Source: Yoonia sp034652275 (GTDB lineage: Bacteria > Pseudomonadota > Alphaproteobacteria > Rhodobacterales > Rhodobacteraceae). From it: a DNA stretch of 64,000 bases. Below the pieces are notes generated by a model, which was not told the origin of the DNA, did not search any database, and worked only from the letters and a program-made list of their open reading frames with translations. Shown here piece by piece: positions 51,786-63,000 of the stretch (within the stretch, counting starts at the first letter, position 1; every line of letters begins with the position of its first letter). The stretch lies in assembly GCF_034652275.1 (NCBI RefSeq), contig NZ_JAXIWG010000001.1, forward strand, positions 1,704,917 to 1,768,916. Direction: 5' to 3'. Both the position numbers and the translations under genes were made by a program.

Positions 51786-53711
51786 TCAGGCCGGGGTCCA
51801 GCGCCAAAGCGCGATCCGTGCCCAGTCCAGCAGCGGCTTTGTCCAGACCGCAATCAGACGGCGTTCATCGACACCGACCCGCGTGATCCCCTGCATACCC
51901 GGACGCAAGGGGGTGACATCGCCCAGAAAGGCGGCCTCGACCTCGAATGTCGTGGCGCCTTCGGCATAGGTGGCGACGGGCGTGATCTTGGTGACCTCGA
52001 CCGCAAAGGTCTGATCCGGCAGGGCCGTAACCCGCAGCGCCCCTGTCTGGCCGGGTTGCAGATCCGCGATCTGGCGTTCGTCAACCTGCAACACCACACG
52101 GTAGGCATCGGCGGGTGCAATCGTCAGCAAGGTATCACCACGCGACACCGCCGATCCGATCGACTGGCTCAGGTCACCCGCCACGACCAGCCCGTCGAAC
52201 GGGGCGACCAGCCGCGTGCGCGCGATCTGTTCGTCCAGCAGGGCGATCTCGGCATCGGCCTGATCGATCATTGTCTGGCGGATGTTCATCTCGGTCCGGT
52301 CACGGATTGCGACGGCGCGGTCGTATTCTATCAGCTGGCGCTGGCGCTGGGTGACCATGCCCAGCCGTTCCAGCGACAGATCGCGGTCATCAAGCTGGAC
52401 CAGCAGATCGCCCGCACGCACAAGATCACCCGCGCGCACCGGCGCCGCAGCGATAAAGCCGTCGAAACCCGGCACGATGGACCGCTCGATCGTGCCGATC
52501 ACGCGGGCTTCGGCGCTGACCTCATAGGTGGTTTCGGCGAACCAGAAGAAAACCGTCAGCGCGACAATCGTCGCGACAAAAGCCTTGCGCAGCAGATAGG
52601 CCGGACCGAACAGGCGCTTCATCTGCTCGACAAGACTGTCGCCCAGCTTGGTGACAAGCCAGCGGTCGTTGCGGCGCTTTTCATCCAGAATGGGGGCGAG
52701 CACGGTGGTCACCGCCTCCAGCACCTCCAGTTCGCGGGCGTCGAAAGGCTGGCCCACGGGCCGCTCAAACGTCAGCCCGCCAATGAATTTGCCATTCACG
52801 TAAAGCGGCACGGTATAGACATGCCCCGCGCCATGTTCACGGGCCAGCGCTGCGGCGGCATGGGTGGCCAGAATATCCTCTGTCCCGTCGTCAGGCCAGA
52901 GAACGGCAGCCCGCTGGTCGATAGCTTCGTCCATGGCGGCGCAAAGCCTTGCCACCAGTTCCATCCGCTTGGAAAACTGCGCCGAATGGGAGATTGCCTT
53001 GATCTTGGTATGACGCAACCCGCGCATCCCCAACGACACGCGGTCACAGCCGAAGCGGGTTGCAAGGTCCGTGACCGTGGCGCTGGCGGCGGTGACGAAA
53101 TCCTCGCGCTCGGCGGCGGCGATGATCGTGTTCAGCGCCTCCACCGCAGCACTATAGCGGGTCTGCTCGCGCGCGCCCTCTTCTTCGCGCAGGGCATCGC
53201 GGAGCCATGCAGCCCCCCACTGCAGGCGGCGCATGGCCCAGCGCATCGCAGCCTGTCCCGCAGGGCGCATTTCCACAACGACGACACCCACCGGCACGTC
53301 CTTGACGATCAGCGGCGCGGCGGCGGCCATTGGCGCGATCTTGGGAACAGGGTCACTGCCGGGCATGTCGCCGCGCGCGACCGGCCTGCCGTTATCGACC
53401 GCCGATTGCGCTGCCTCGACTGTCAGGGCAGAACCGACACGGTTGCGCGGGAACGACCCGATGGGGGTCAGCTGACGCGACGGGGCATCATAGCGAAAGG
53501 CAAAAACAGCCAAGGGCGCGGCATCGGGGTTGTCGGCAAGCTGCGCATGCAGCAGTTCCGTCCAGCTTTGCGCCTGTTTGCGCAGGTCGCTGCGGTCGGT
53601 CAGATCACGCCACAACGCCGCCTGCCCGCCGGGGACGGCGGCGATGATTGTATCGCCGGGATCGGTCTGGGTCTGCTTTTCAATCAGGATGTCCTGATTT
53701 TCAGCTGTCAT
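51786..53711 (-). CDS. GAF domain / HlyD-type adaptor fusion
   Basis: 641 residues. A weak GAF-like region at about 30-160, a clearer GAF domain at about 185-345 (LATRFGCDRVSLGMRG, GHVYTVPLYVNGKFIGGLTF), one membrane helix at about 375-391 (KAFVATIVALTVFFWF), then an HlyD-type adaptor: RVIGTIERSIVPGFDGFIAA, VRAGDLVRAGDLLVQLDDRD, a coiled coil and TRLVAPFDGLVVAGDLSQSI. The cytoplasmic sensor and the periplasmic adaptor are thus on either side of one helix, suggesting that export is gated by a signal. It overlaps DUF3467 by 4 bp. Confidence 0.85.
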   Translation of the reverse strand: MTAENQDILIEKQTQTDPGDTIIAAVPGGQAALWRDLTDRSDLRKQAQSWTELLHAQLADNPDAAPLAVFAFRYDAPSRQLTPIGSFPRNRVGSALTVEAAQSAVDNGRPVARGDMPGSDPVPKIAPMAAAAPLIVKDVPVGVVVVEMRPAGQAAMRWAMRRLQWGAAWLRDALREEEGAREQTRYSAAVEALNTIIAAAEREDFVTAASATVTDLATRFGCDRVSLGMRGLRHTKIKAISHSAQFSKRMELVARLCAAMDEAIDQRAAVLWPDDGTEDILATHAAAALAREHGAGHVYTVPLYVNGKFIGGLTFERPVGQPFDARELEVLEAVTTVLAPILDEKRRNDRWLVTKLGDSLVEQMKRLFGPAYLLRKAFVATIVALTVFFWFAETTYEVSAEARVIGTIERSIVPGFDGFIAAAPVRAGDLVRAGDLLVQLDDRDLSLERLGMVTQRQRQLIEYDRAVAIRDRTEMNIRQTMIDQADAEIALLDEQIARTRLVAPFDGLVVAGDLSQSIGSAVSRGDTLLTIAPADAYRVVLQVDERQIADLQPGQTGALRVTALPDQTFAVEVTKITPVATYAEGATTFEVEAAFLGDVTPLRPGMQGITRVGVDERRLIAVWTKPLLDWARIALWRWTPA

Positions 53712-54034
53712 TTCTGGTCGTCCGTCCTGAGAACACCGTGCCGCGCCTCGTATTCCGCCAGAACCTTGGTCAGGATCGTATTCAGACGCTTGGCCGCATA
53801 AGGCGTCAGAATGACCCTGTTGGTCAAATCAACTTTCACATCGCCCTGACTGGCCAGATTCCATGACCGATGCGTGCCGAAGAACAGCTCGACCTGTTCG
53901 CGCGTGCCCTGGATGTTCACGACATTGGCAAAGCTGGTGGCCATATTCGCGTCGTTCCAGGCAATCGCGGATTTGTGCTGCCCGGGTTCCAGGGCGGGGT
54001 TCATCCCGCCCTGTTGTGTCGTGTCGTCGGCCAT
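53708..54034 (-). CDS. DUF3467 domain protein
   Basis: 108 residues, soluble. ANVVNIQGTREQVELFFGTH, DVKVDLTNRVILTPYAAKRL and the amphipathic LNTILTKVLAEYEARHG fit DUF3467 (PF11950), a small alpha/beta protein of unknown role. It starts 15 bp after the giant gene (AAGGTGG before the ATG) and overlaps the GAF-HlyD gene by 4 bp, so it is part of the same operon and could be a chaperone or adaptor. Confidence 0.75.
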   Translation of the reverse strand: MADDTTQQGGMNPALEPGQHKSAIAWNDANMATSFANVVNIQGTREQVELFFGTHRSWNLASQGDVKVDLTNRVILTPYAAKRLNTILTKVLAEYEARHGVLRTDDQK

Positions 54035-54049
54035 CTTGCGTCCACCTTG

Positions 54050-57000
54050 TTATTCTTCCGTACGCCCCGTCCGGAACGGCATCGCGGCCACACCGGCAAG
54101 CCCGCCTGCAATCGTCGCCTCAAGCAGCCAGTCATCCTCGATCAGGTCGTCTTCGCCGACAGGCTCGACCCTGTCACGTTGCCCGTTGGGGTTATCGTAG
54201 ACATCGTCGATGATCCAGACGCCGCCGAATTCATCGACATAGGCAAACAATGCGCCATCCGCGTCGAACAGTTCAAGCACCGTCGTCGCCCCCGTCACAC
54301 GCGGCGGCACCACGGCCATCTGTTCGAAGTTGCCGGTCTCCTCGTTATAGACATAGCTCAGGACCTGCGTGCCGATGCTGACCCCGTCGATCACCGCGAT
54401 ACCATCGCCGCCCACCGTGATCCCCACCGTCTGTGTGAAGCTGGTAATCATGTTGGCATTGGGGCGATCAGCGCCGGTATCGGCGGTGATCGGTGCGTTG
54501 ATCGTGGTGGCGTCACCGGCAAACATGCCGACGGTGCCGGGCACGCGCGGGCCAAAGCCGTAGTCGTCGATTGGCCCTCTCTCCAGACGCGGGCCTGTCG
54601 GGATCGGGTCGGGGAACAGGATCACGCCGTCATCCACAGTGCCGCGTCCTGTCAGCAGGCCCGGGCCGGTCTGTTTCTGGAACTCTGCCAGATTGACCGC
54701 GTTGCCCAGGTTGTTGTTGATCAGACCCAACTCGCCATAAGGTTCGCCACGGTTGGACACCGGTGTGCCGTTCCCGATCAGGACCGGATCGACCTTGGCC
54801 GCGCGTGTCGCGTCGGCCCCGTCCGCCAGACCCACCGTGAGAATGTAATTCTCGAGAGAGGAGCTGAACGTGGTGATGACCGTCGGCGCACCAGCGTTGC
54901 GATAGGGAACGAAATACTCGTTAAACTCGCCGTTCCAGTCAACCAGACGGTCGCCGGAATTGTTGGCGATCATGAAATCGCGCCCCGCCCCGCCAAAGAT
55001 GAAGTCCTCGTAGCTGATGTCCTCGTCAGGCAGGTTGTTGTAGCCCGGCAGGGATTCATCCTGTGGTGTCAACGGGTTGTCGATACCACCGGTAAAGAGG
55101 TTGTCGTCACCGTTGATCAGATCGTTGCCGTAGCCGCCATAGATATGGTCGCGACCCGTGCCGCCGAACAGGATATCATGCCCGATCCCGCCAAAGATCC
55201 GGTCGTCCCCGTCGGAGGGCAGGCCGTTCTCGGAGCGGCTGTCGATCTGGCCTTCGGTATGATCGAAGTTCAGGAAGAACGGGTTGTTGCCCTGTTCCAG
55301 CGTGACCTGATTGTTGGCGTTGAAGGTGATCGCCGCACGCGGCTGCCCGAGGATCAGCAAGGGCAGATACACGACATGGACCGCAGGCGACGGTGATCCG
55401 GCAAAGTAGATTTCATTCACCTCGGCCGTATTGCCCGGATTGAACGGCGTATCCCAGCTGATGATATTGCCGTTGTGGTCCTGTGGCCGTGCCGCATAGG
55501 GCAATGCCTCGGCCCCGGAAATCGCATCGTTGCCGACGCCGCCATGCAGGAAGTCCGATCCCCAGCCACCAAAGATGATGTCGGAGGAATTCGTCGCATT
55601 CCAGTACTGGTCGTTGGGGTCATTCGGATTGGTCGAGAACGGCGTCAGGATCACGGACTTCATCAGCATCTGGTCGCGATGGATCACGGTCCGCAGCGCA
55701 TCAAAGTCCGCAGCCACGACCAGCACATCCACGGCCTCCAGCGGCGCGATGCCATAGATCGCCTCGCCGAAGGTTGTGGAATTGCGGTAGGTCATGATCC
55801 GGCCATCGTCACCGATGACCCCGTCGCTGCCGGTGCCGCCGGAAATCCAGTCGTTGCCGGTGCCGCCGATGATGTCGTCGTTATGGGCGTCACCGAACAG
55901 GATATCGTCGCCAACCATGCCGTAGATCGTGTCGTCGCCATCCTCGCCGTGGATCTCGTCCGCCGCACCCTGATCGAGCGCCGCCGACACAGGGTCAACG
56001 TCAAAGCCGCCCTGCGTATAGTCGAGCAGTTCGACCCCGCGCGGGATGATCCGCATCAGATCGCTGTAGGTGTCGTAGGAGAAGGTCAGATAGCTGCCAG
56101 AGCTGACCCCATTTATACCCACCAAACGGTAGATGTTGGCATTGTCCCCGACGATCGTGTCGTTGTCGCGGGCATTGCCTTCGGGGGATTCGTCGCCCAG
56201 TTCGTTGCGCCCGATCCGAGTGCCGGAGCCGCCGAAGATCATGTCGCTGCCGTCCATGCGCTGTTCGCGCGTGACCAGACCGAACAGGCTCGACGAACCG
56301 CCGATGATGTCATCACGGCCAAGGTTGCCAAAGATGATGTCATCACCGCCGTTGCCCTCGATGTAGTCGTCGCCATCGGTGCCGACCCCGCCCCAGTCGT
56401 CAATCGACGGGTTGATCACAAGGAAACGGTTTTCGTCGCGGTAGGCAAAGACGCCCTTGCCTTCGAACACATCGGCAATGCCGTTCTGGTCAAAGTCGAT
56501 GGACCCGTCGCCCTGCAACACGTCATTGCCCAACTGGCCAAAGATCATGTCGTCGCCTGCACCGCCGGCGATGTAGTCGTCGCCATAGAATGCAGGGTTT
56601 GTGCCGGGTGCATGGTCGAACAGCGTGATCTCGCGCTGGACCACGCCATCGACGTTGATCTGCGCGTCATCTGTGACCAGCAGGTTGCCGTCGGCGTCGT
56701 ACATCACAGCGCCCTGCAGCGCCCGCATCCGCAGGTCGGCCTGCGTCATCGCGCGATAGATCGTGCCGTTGTCGCCAAGGATCACGTCATTGCCAGCGCC
56801 ACCGTCGATGGCGTCACCGCCATCGGCACCGCCCGCGACATTGTGACCGCCGATGATATCATCGTCGCCGGACCCGCCAAAGATCGTGTCGGCACCTTGC
56901 TGACCCATGATGAAATCATCACCGGCACCGCCATAGATCGTGTCGTCGCCGCCACCGTCGATCGCCCGGATGCCGATGGAGGTTACACGGAACGCCGAAT

Positions 57001-60000
57001 ACTCGGGGCGATACAGCGGCAATGTGGACAGATCGATGATGCCCGTCACTTCCAGATGGTCGCCTGCGATCACGTCATGACCCGCCGCGCCAAAGATCAG
57101 GTCGCCGCCGGTGCCACCGATAATCAGGTCATTGCCCGCGCCCGACTGGATCGTGTCGTCGCCGCCATGCACAAAGTCGATAGACCGGATCAGCGTCGCA
57201 AAGTTGGTGCCGGTTTCGGGATTGAGGAACACCATTTCCACATGGTCGCCGATCAGGATGTTCGACTTGTCAAAGACGGCAGGCCCTTCGCCGTTGTTGG
57301 CCTTGATGTTGTCTGCCCCCGCGCCGCCGATCACGATATCAGACCCCAGACCGGTGGTGATGGTATCATCGCCGCCGATGGTCGGGTTGATCGTGGTCAG
57401 GCTGACCAGCCTGATGGGTCGGCCATCTGCTGCCAGACCGGTATCATCGGCACCGATCAGGCGCGCATTGTCGCCAAAGACGATGTTGTCGCCGTTGCCT
57501 GCGTTGATCGTATCACTGCCAAAGCCGCCGATCACGATATCCGATCCGTTGCCGGAAATGATCGTGTCGTTGCCACCCCGCGTTGCGTCCGTGCTTTCGA
57601 TCAGCACGGCAATCGGCTGCGGGGTCGCCTCGGTCGGCGTGGCAAAGCGCACGCGGCCATGATCCCCGAACAGGATATCCGCCGCATCCAGACCGCCGCC
57701 CACATTGGTTTCGATCAGATCGTCGCCCGCACCGCCAAAGATGATGGCCGCGCCTGCCCCGATCCGGATTTCATCCCGCGCGCCCAACGTCGCCGCCAGT
57801 GTCTGCGCCAGCGCAAGGCTGATGAGCGCACCACCCACAGGGTCGTTCGCAAAGCCGGTCAGCGATCCGTTGTCGCCAAAGATGATGTCGTTGCCACCGG
57901 CACCCGTGATGATATCGGCCCCGACGCCGCCGACGATGATATCGGCCCCGCCAGAGGTGTGGATGATGTCATCGCCACCGATGTTGGTAAAGATCGACCG
58001 TGCCGACAGGATGATCGGCCTTGTGTCACCGGCAACGCCGGTGCGGAACTTGATCTGGGCATGGTCGCCAAAGATCATGTCCGGCGACTGGCTTACTCCG
58101 ACGGCGGTGATGGTATCGCCACCCGTCCCGCCAACGACGTAATCTGTGCCGGTGCCAAGGGTGATGGTATCGCCGCCACCCACCGTCGCGTCGGTGCTGA
58201 CGATTGTATCCAGCGTCAGCTCCAGCGTGCCAAGCAGCGCGCCGCTGCTGTAGCCTGTGATCCGGCCGGCATCACCGATGATGATGTTGGTGCCGTTGCC
58301 GAGGTTGATCGTATCGGCACCCTGTCCGCCCAGAACCACGTTGTTGCCAGAGCTGGCAATGATGGTGTCGTTGCCACCAATCGCAGAAGCCAGGGTCTGG
58401 ATCAGGTCGATGGACCGGTTGTCCTTGTCGAAGATCGTCCAGTCAACAAGTCCGTTGTCGCCAAAGCCGATGTTGTCGCCCGTGCCCAGATTGATCTGGT
58501 CCGCACCGGCCCCGCCAAAGACGATGTCGTTGCCTGCACCCGCGTCGATGATGTCATCGGCGCCGGCTGCAAAATCGGTGCTTTCGACCCGCACGAAGTT
58601 ACCTGTGGAGGTAATCAGATGCGTGCCGGCTGTCTGCCAGACGCGCCCGTGATCGCCAAAGATCACGTCACGGCCGTCGCCGCCGTAAATCGTGTCGCGG
58701 CCACCGGCGCGGGTATCCGCGCTGAGGTATTGCGGCGTGTTGTTGACAAAGCTGACCTGGATCAGAGTCCGCGTGACCAGATCAAGGTTGAAGCCGCCGT
58801 CGCCATAGATGATGTCATCCCCGCCAAGGCCGTAGATGGTGTCATCCCCGCCGCCGCCCGCGATATGGTCGCGCCCGCCGGACCCGATCAGCGTGTCATT
58901 ACCCATGCCGCCGTAGATGATGATGCCGATATCGTCCGCGGACAGGCCTGCCCGCGACGCGTCGATAAAGTCGCCATGGTTCTGGGGTGCGCCGACCGCG
59001 TTGAAGTTGAACGCATTGCCGTTGGGCGCGCCGCCTTCATAGTTGTAGCGGCGTCCATCGGCATCGGTATCCCCGAAGAGCGCCAACAGCGTCCGCTTGC
59101 CGGATTCGGTGATCGTCAGTTCGTTCACGATGATCGTGTCCGCCCCGCCGCCGCCATGGATCAGCGTGATTGGCAGATTCACCATCCCGTCGCCGACATT
59201 GTAGTCGGAACTGATATTGGTGCCGTCGATGATAAAGGTGTCGTTACCCTGCCCCAGCATCACTTCGATGATTTCCACCGTGGAAATCGAAATGCCCCTG
59301 TTGAACACCAGATCCGGCAGTCCCTCGCCCTGCGGGATCGTGACCGTACCGCTGCCCATGCCCAAGCCTTCGATCTGGGTGCGGCCATCCTCGGTGTTGA
59401 ACATGCGGCCAAAGTCATTGATCACGGACGAGTCGTTGAACACGTTGACACGGTCATTCTGCACCGCTTCATCAGTGACAACGATCAGGTCGATCGGTCC
59501 CGGATCGCTTTCGTTTGCCAGCATGATCGCCGCACGGATTTCACGTCCCGTGGTCGGACCACCGTCGATGATAAGCGGGCCGTTGATGCGCGATGTGGTA
59601 TGCGCCTCGATCGGGAAGGACTTGGTCACGCGGTCGATTGCGGTTGGCGTGAAGGCGCTGTCCGCTTCCAGCGTGATCTCGACCTCGATGAACCAGTTCG
59701 TCTCGTCGAACGTCACCTGTGCGACGATCACCGTGATATTGGCTGTCACAGTCTCGGCTATGACCTCCTGCCCGCGGGACAGGAAGATGGTGGACCCGTC
59801 CGCCGAAATCTCGCCAATCGCGAAAGGCGCGTTGTTGTAAAGCGTGCCGGTGATATCCATCACCGTGCCAGACACAAAGCCCTGATCGCGGAAGCTGAGC
59901 CCGTCGGTCCGCACGATCCGGTCAGGCCCGTCAGCCGTGCTGACGAACATCAGCGGGATCGACGCGTTGTCGACCAGCACCGTCTCGGTTACACGACCAC

Positions 60001-63000
60001 CCGGCACGACACGGTTCTGGCCGTCGTCGATGATGTTGATCGTCACGGGCGCCGTCGGTGCCTTGGACAGACGCAGCGTATAGCTGTCGGTCGCGCCGGG
60101 GGCATCGACGATCACCGTGCGGCCATCGCTTTCGCGGATAATCAGACCGGCGCTGTCGCCGTCCGACACGGTGACCTGCAGTTCGGCAACGGCAGCAGAG
60201 GCATAGATGCTATCCGCCAGGTCCGAAGACACGGTGTGCGACACGACAACACGCTCGCGGTTTTCGACCACACCATCGGCAACGGCAATGATCGTCACAG
60301 TGACCGGCACGTCCCAGTTGGTGCTGTCAAAGACGATCTGTGTCACTTCCACACCGTCGACCATGTAAATCAGGTCGCCGGAGTTGCTGTCGTCGGTCAA
60401 TGTCACCGTCACCGTTTCACCGACCGCAGGCTGACGGGTCAGCACGACGTCATAGGTGTCGGTAATGCGGGTCTCTTCGGTGCCTTCATGCACAAAGGTG
60501 TCGTGACCGGTTTCGATCAAACGGACTGCTGGCAGGTCATTGTCGTCCACATGCACGATCAGGTTGGTGACCTTTGCACCGTCATAGGCCGGATCGGTGC
60601 TGTCGACGGCGTGGCTGATCTGGACGATACGCGCGCCTTCTTCGGCGGCATCGTCGATTGCACGCAGTTCGACGACCTGTGCCATGGTCCAGTTGCTGGC
60701 GTTGAATTCCAGCACGATCCCGTCGGTAAAGGCCCCCGTGCTGCCTGCACGCATTTCGATAGTGCTGGCGATACGGCCGGATACGCTGGCTGTCAGCACT
60801 TCGCCTGTCGGCGCATAGATCGTGTCGGCGAATGTTCCGTCGATCGTCAGGACCAGCCCGTCGGCCGAGACCGAGACGATGGAATAATGACCGGAGTTGT
60901 CGCCCGCACCGGTCAGGGTGATGCCCTGCCAGTCGCCAAAGCCATCCGCCGTCCAAGACCCGCTGTTACGCGTGATCGTGTTGCCGTTCAGCGTCAGCAC
61001 GGTGCCATCGGCCATCGTCGGCACGACCAGATTACGATCCTGCCGCGAAGCGATACCCGCAGAGATCGTCACAAACACGCTGCTGCCATCAGCGGGCGGC
61101 TGGGTTGCCGCCATCGACACGGTATAGCTGTCGGTCACGCCGCCTTCGGCGACATATGTCCGGCTACCGGTCGGTGTAATGACGATTGCACCCTGTTCGG
61201 CATCCGCCACCGTCGCAGTCAGACCACCAAGCAAGGTTGTCCGGTAATCGACATCGTCCGTTTCGGCGCGGTGGTTGATGCTGGCAGAGCGACCGTTGAG
61301 ATCAGCCGCAAACACGCGGTCGTTCACATCGCCTGCGATGTTGAACGTATCCGACCCAAGCCCGCCGATCACATTGGTGACCGTTCCGGCGCGCGTGGAC
61401 TGGATATAGAAGGTGTCGTCACCTTCCAGCCCGTCGACTTCGATCGCTTCTTCCACATTGGAAATGCGGATGTTGAGGCCCGCACCAAACACGCCGTCCT
61501 CGGTGATGACAAAGACATCATCGCCTTCGGTGCCAATCGCGATCACACGGTCAAAACCGGCACCGCCGTCGATATCGACAGGCGCATTGATGCTGTATTC
61601 GATCGTGTCGTCACCGGCACCCGCCAGCAGCTTGATGTCACCCTGCACGGCACCGCCGGGCACTTCGGCATCCAGCAGGAAGGCGCGTACGATGAACTGG
61701 TCGTTGCCATCCTCGCCCTCGAGACGCAATTCGCCACGGTTGGCATAGACGGTGAATGAATCCTCTCCTTCGCCGCCAAAGGCGGTGACGGCATAGGACA
61801 GACCGTTGGACAGATAGCCGCGTGTCGTCTTGATCGTGGCGATATCGTCGCCTGCGGCGATGCCGTTGGACACCATCTGGCCTTCGTCGTTTTCATACAT
61901 GCCGCCCGCAATCGGCTGCGATCCGAAGATCTGGCCGAACTGGAACCGGTCGTTCCCGCGACCGCCGTCCATCGTCATAATGGTGCCGTTGTCGTCCGAG
62001 ATGAACACGTCGTCGCCATCCAGACCGATCAGGCTCAACCGTCCGTTCAGGCTGCGGTCATAGTCGATCCGTTCGACGCTGGTCGGGCGTCCGGTTGCGG
62101 TCCCCATGACCTGCTCTTCGGTGCCATGCAGCAAGGCCACAAAATTCGCGCGGCTGAGGAAGATGTCGTCATCGCTATCGGTGCCAAGCACTTCCAGCGT
62201 GTCGACGCCATTGGCAGGGCTGATTACGGCATCGCTGGAAATCCGGATGCGGTAGTCGATACCCGCCGCAGCACCGGTCTGCGAACCCCAGGTCTGGATC
62301 ATCATCTGATCGGACCCGTCGCCCCCGTCGATGGTCAGACTGTCGCCTGCGGCATGGGACGCAAGGCGGATCACTTCGATCCGGTCGCTGCCCGCGCCGC
62401 CAGCAAGGGTCAGCGCACCGGTGATTGCACCGCTGTCCTTGATCTGGATGAAATCGTCGCCGTCCTGTCCGTCGATGCGGATGATCGGCGCGGACATGGT
62501 CAGGCCAGCCATGACGATGGTGTCTTTTTCGCCACCGGTCGTGACGTCGATCCGTGTGCCTGCAATCAGACTACCGGTGATGGTGACAACGTCGCGCAGT
62601 TCGACGATCGGAGCACCGGATGCGAACCCTGTGTTGATCAAGATCGTGGTCGCTGCGTCCATCTCGCCGGTGATGATGACATCGCCGCCGGTCAGGATGC
62701 TGATACTCGAACCGTTCGATTTCATCGCACCAAGGCCCGTGACCTCGAAACGGTCGCGCAGCAACTCTGGTCCTGCCCCGCTTTGGCCATTCTGGCGGGT
62801 GTTAGCGAAAATCATGCCGCCAGCAACAACGTCCGCGTTGACGGTGATATCGCCACCGGTCAGCAGGTCGATCCGCGTGCCTGCCGTCATTGCGGCGTTC
62901 ACGATGATGAAGTCGTCCTGTTCCAGCAACGGCTGGTCGGTCACCGACGGATCGACGGTGTTGAGCAGGATGAAAGTGCCTGCGCCGAGAGCACCATCAA

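Noticed and set aside
57111..58930. Regularly spaced repeats that might suggest a CRISPR array
   Set aside because: The spacing is in multiples of codons, units are diverged, and they translate into RTX calcium-binding modules in one continuous frame.
55475..61759. A 2,094-codon open frame on the plus strand
   Set aside because: It lies exactly antisense to the RTX/Calx-beta part of the giant protein. GC-rich GGxGxD repeats give few stops on the other strand, and the translation has no family motif; the minus-strand frame has clear calcium-binding repeats.
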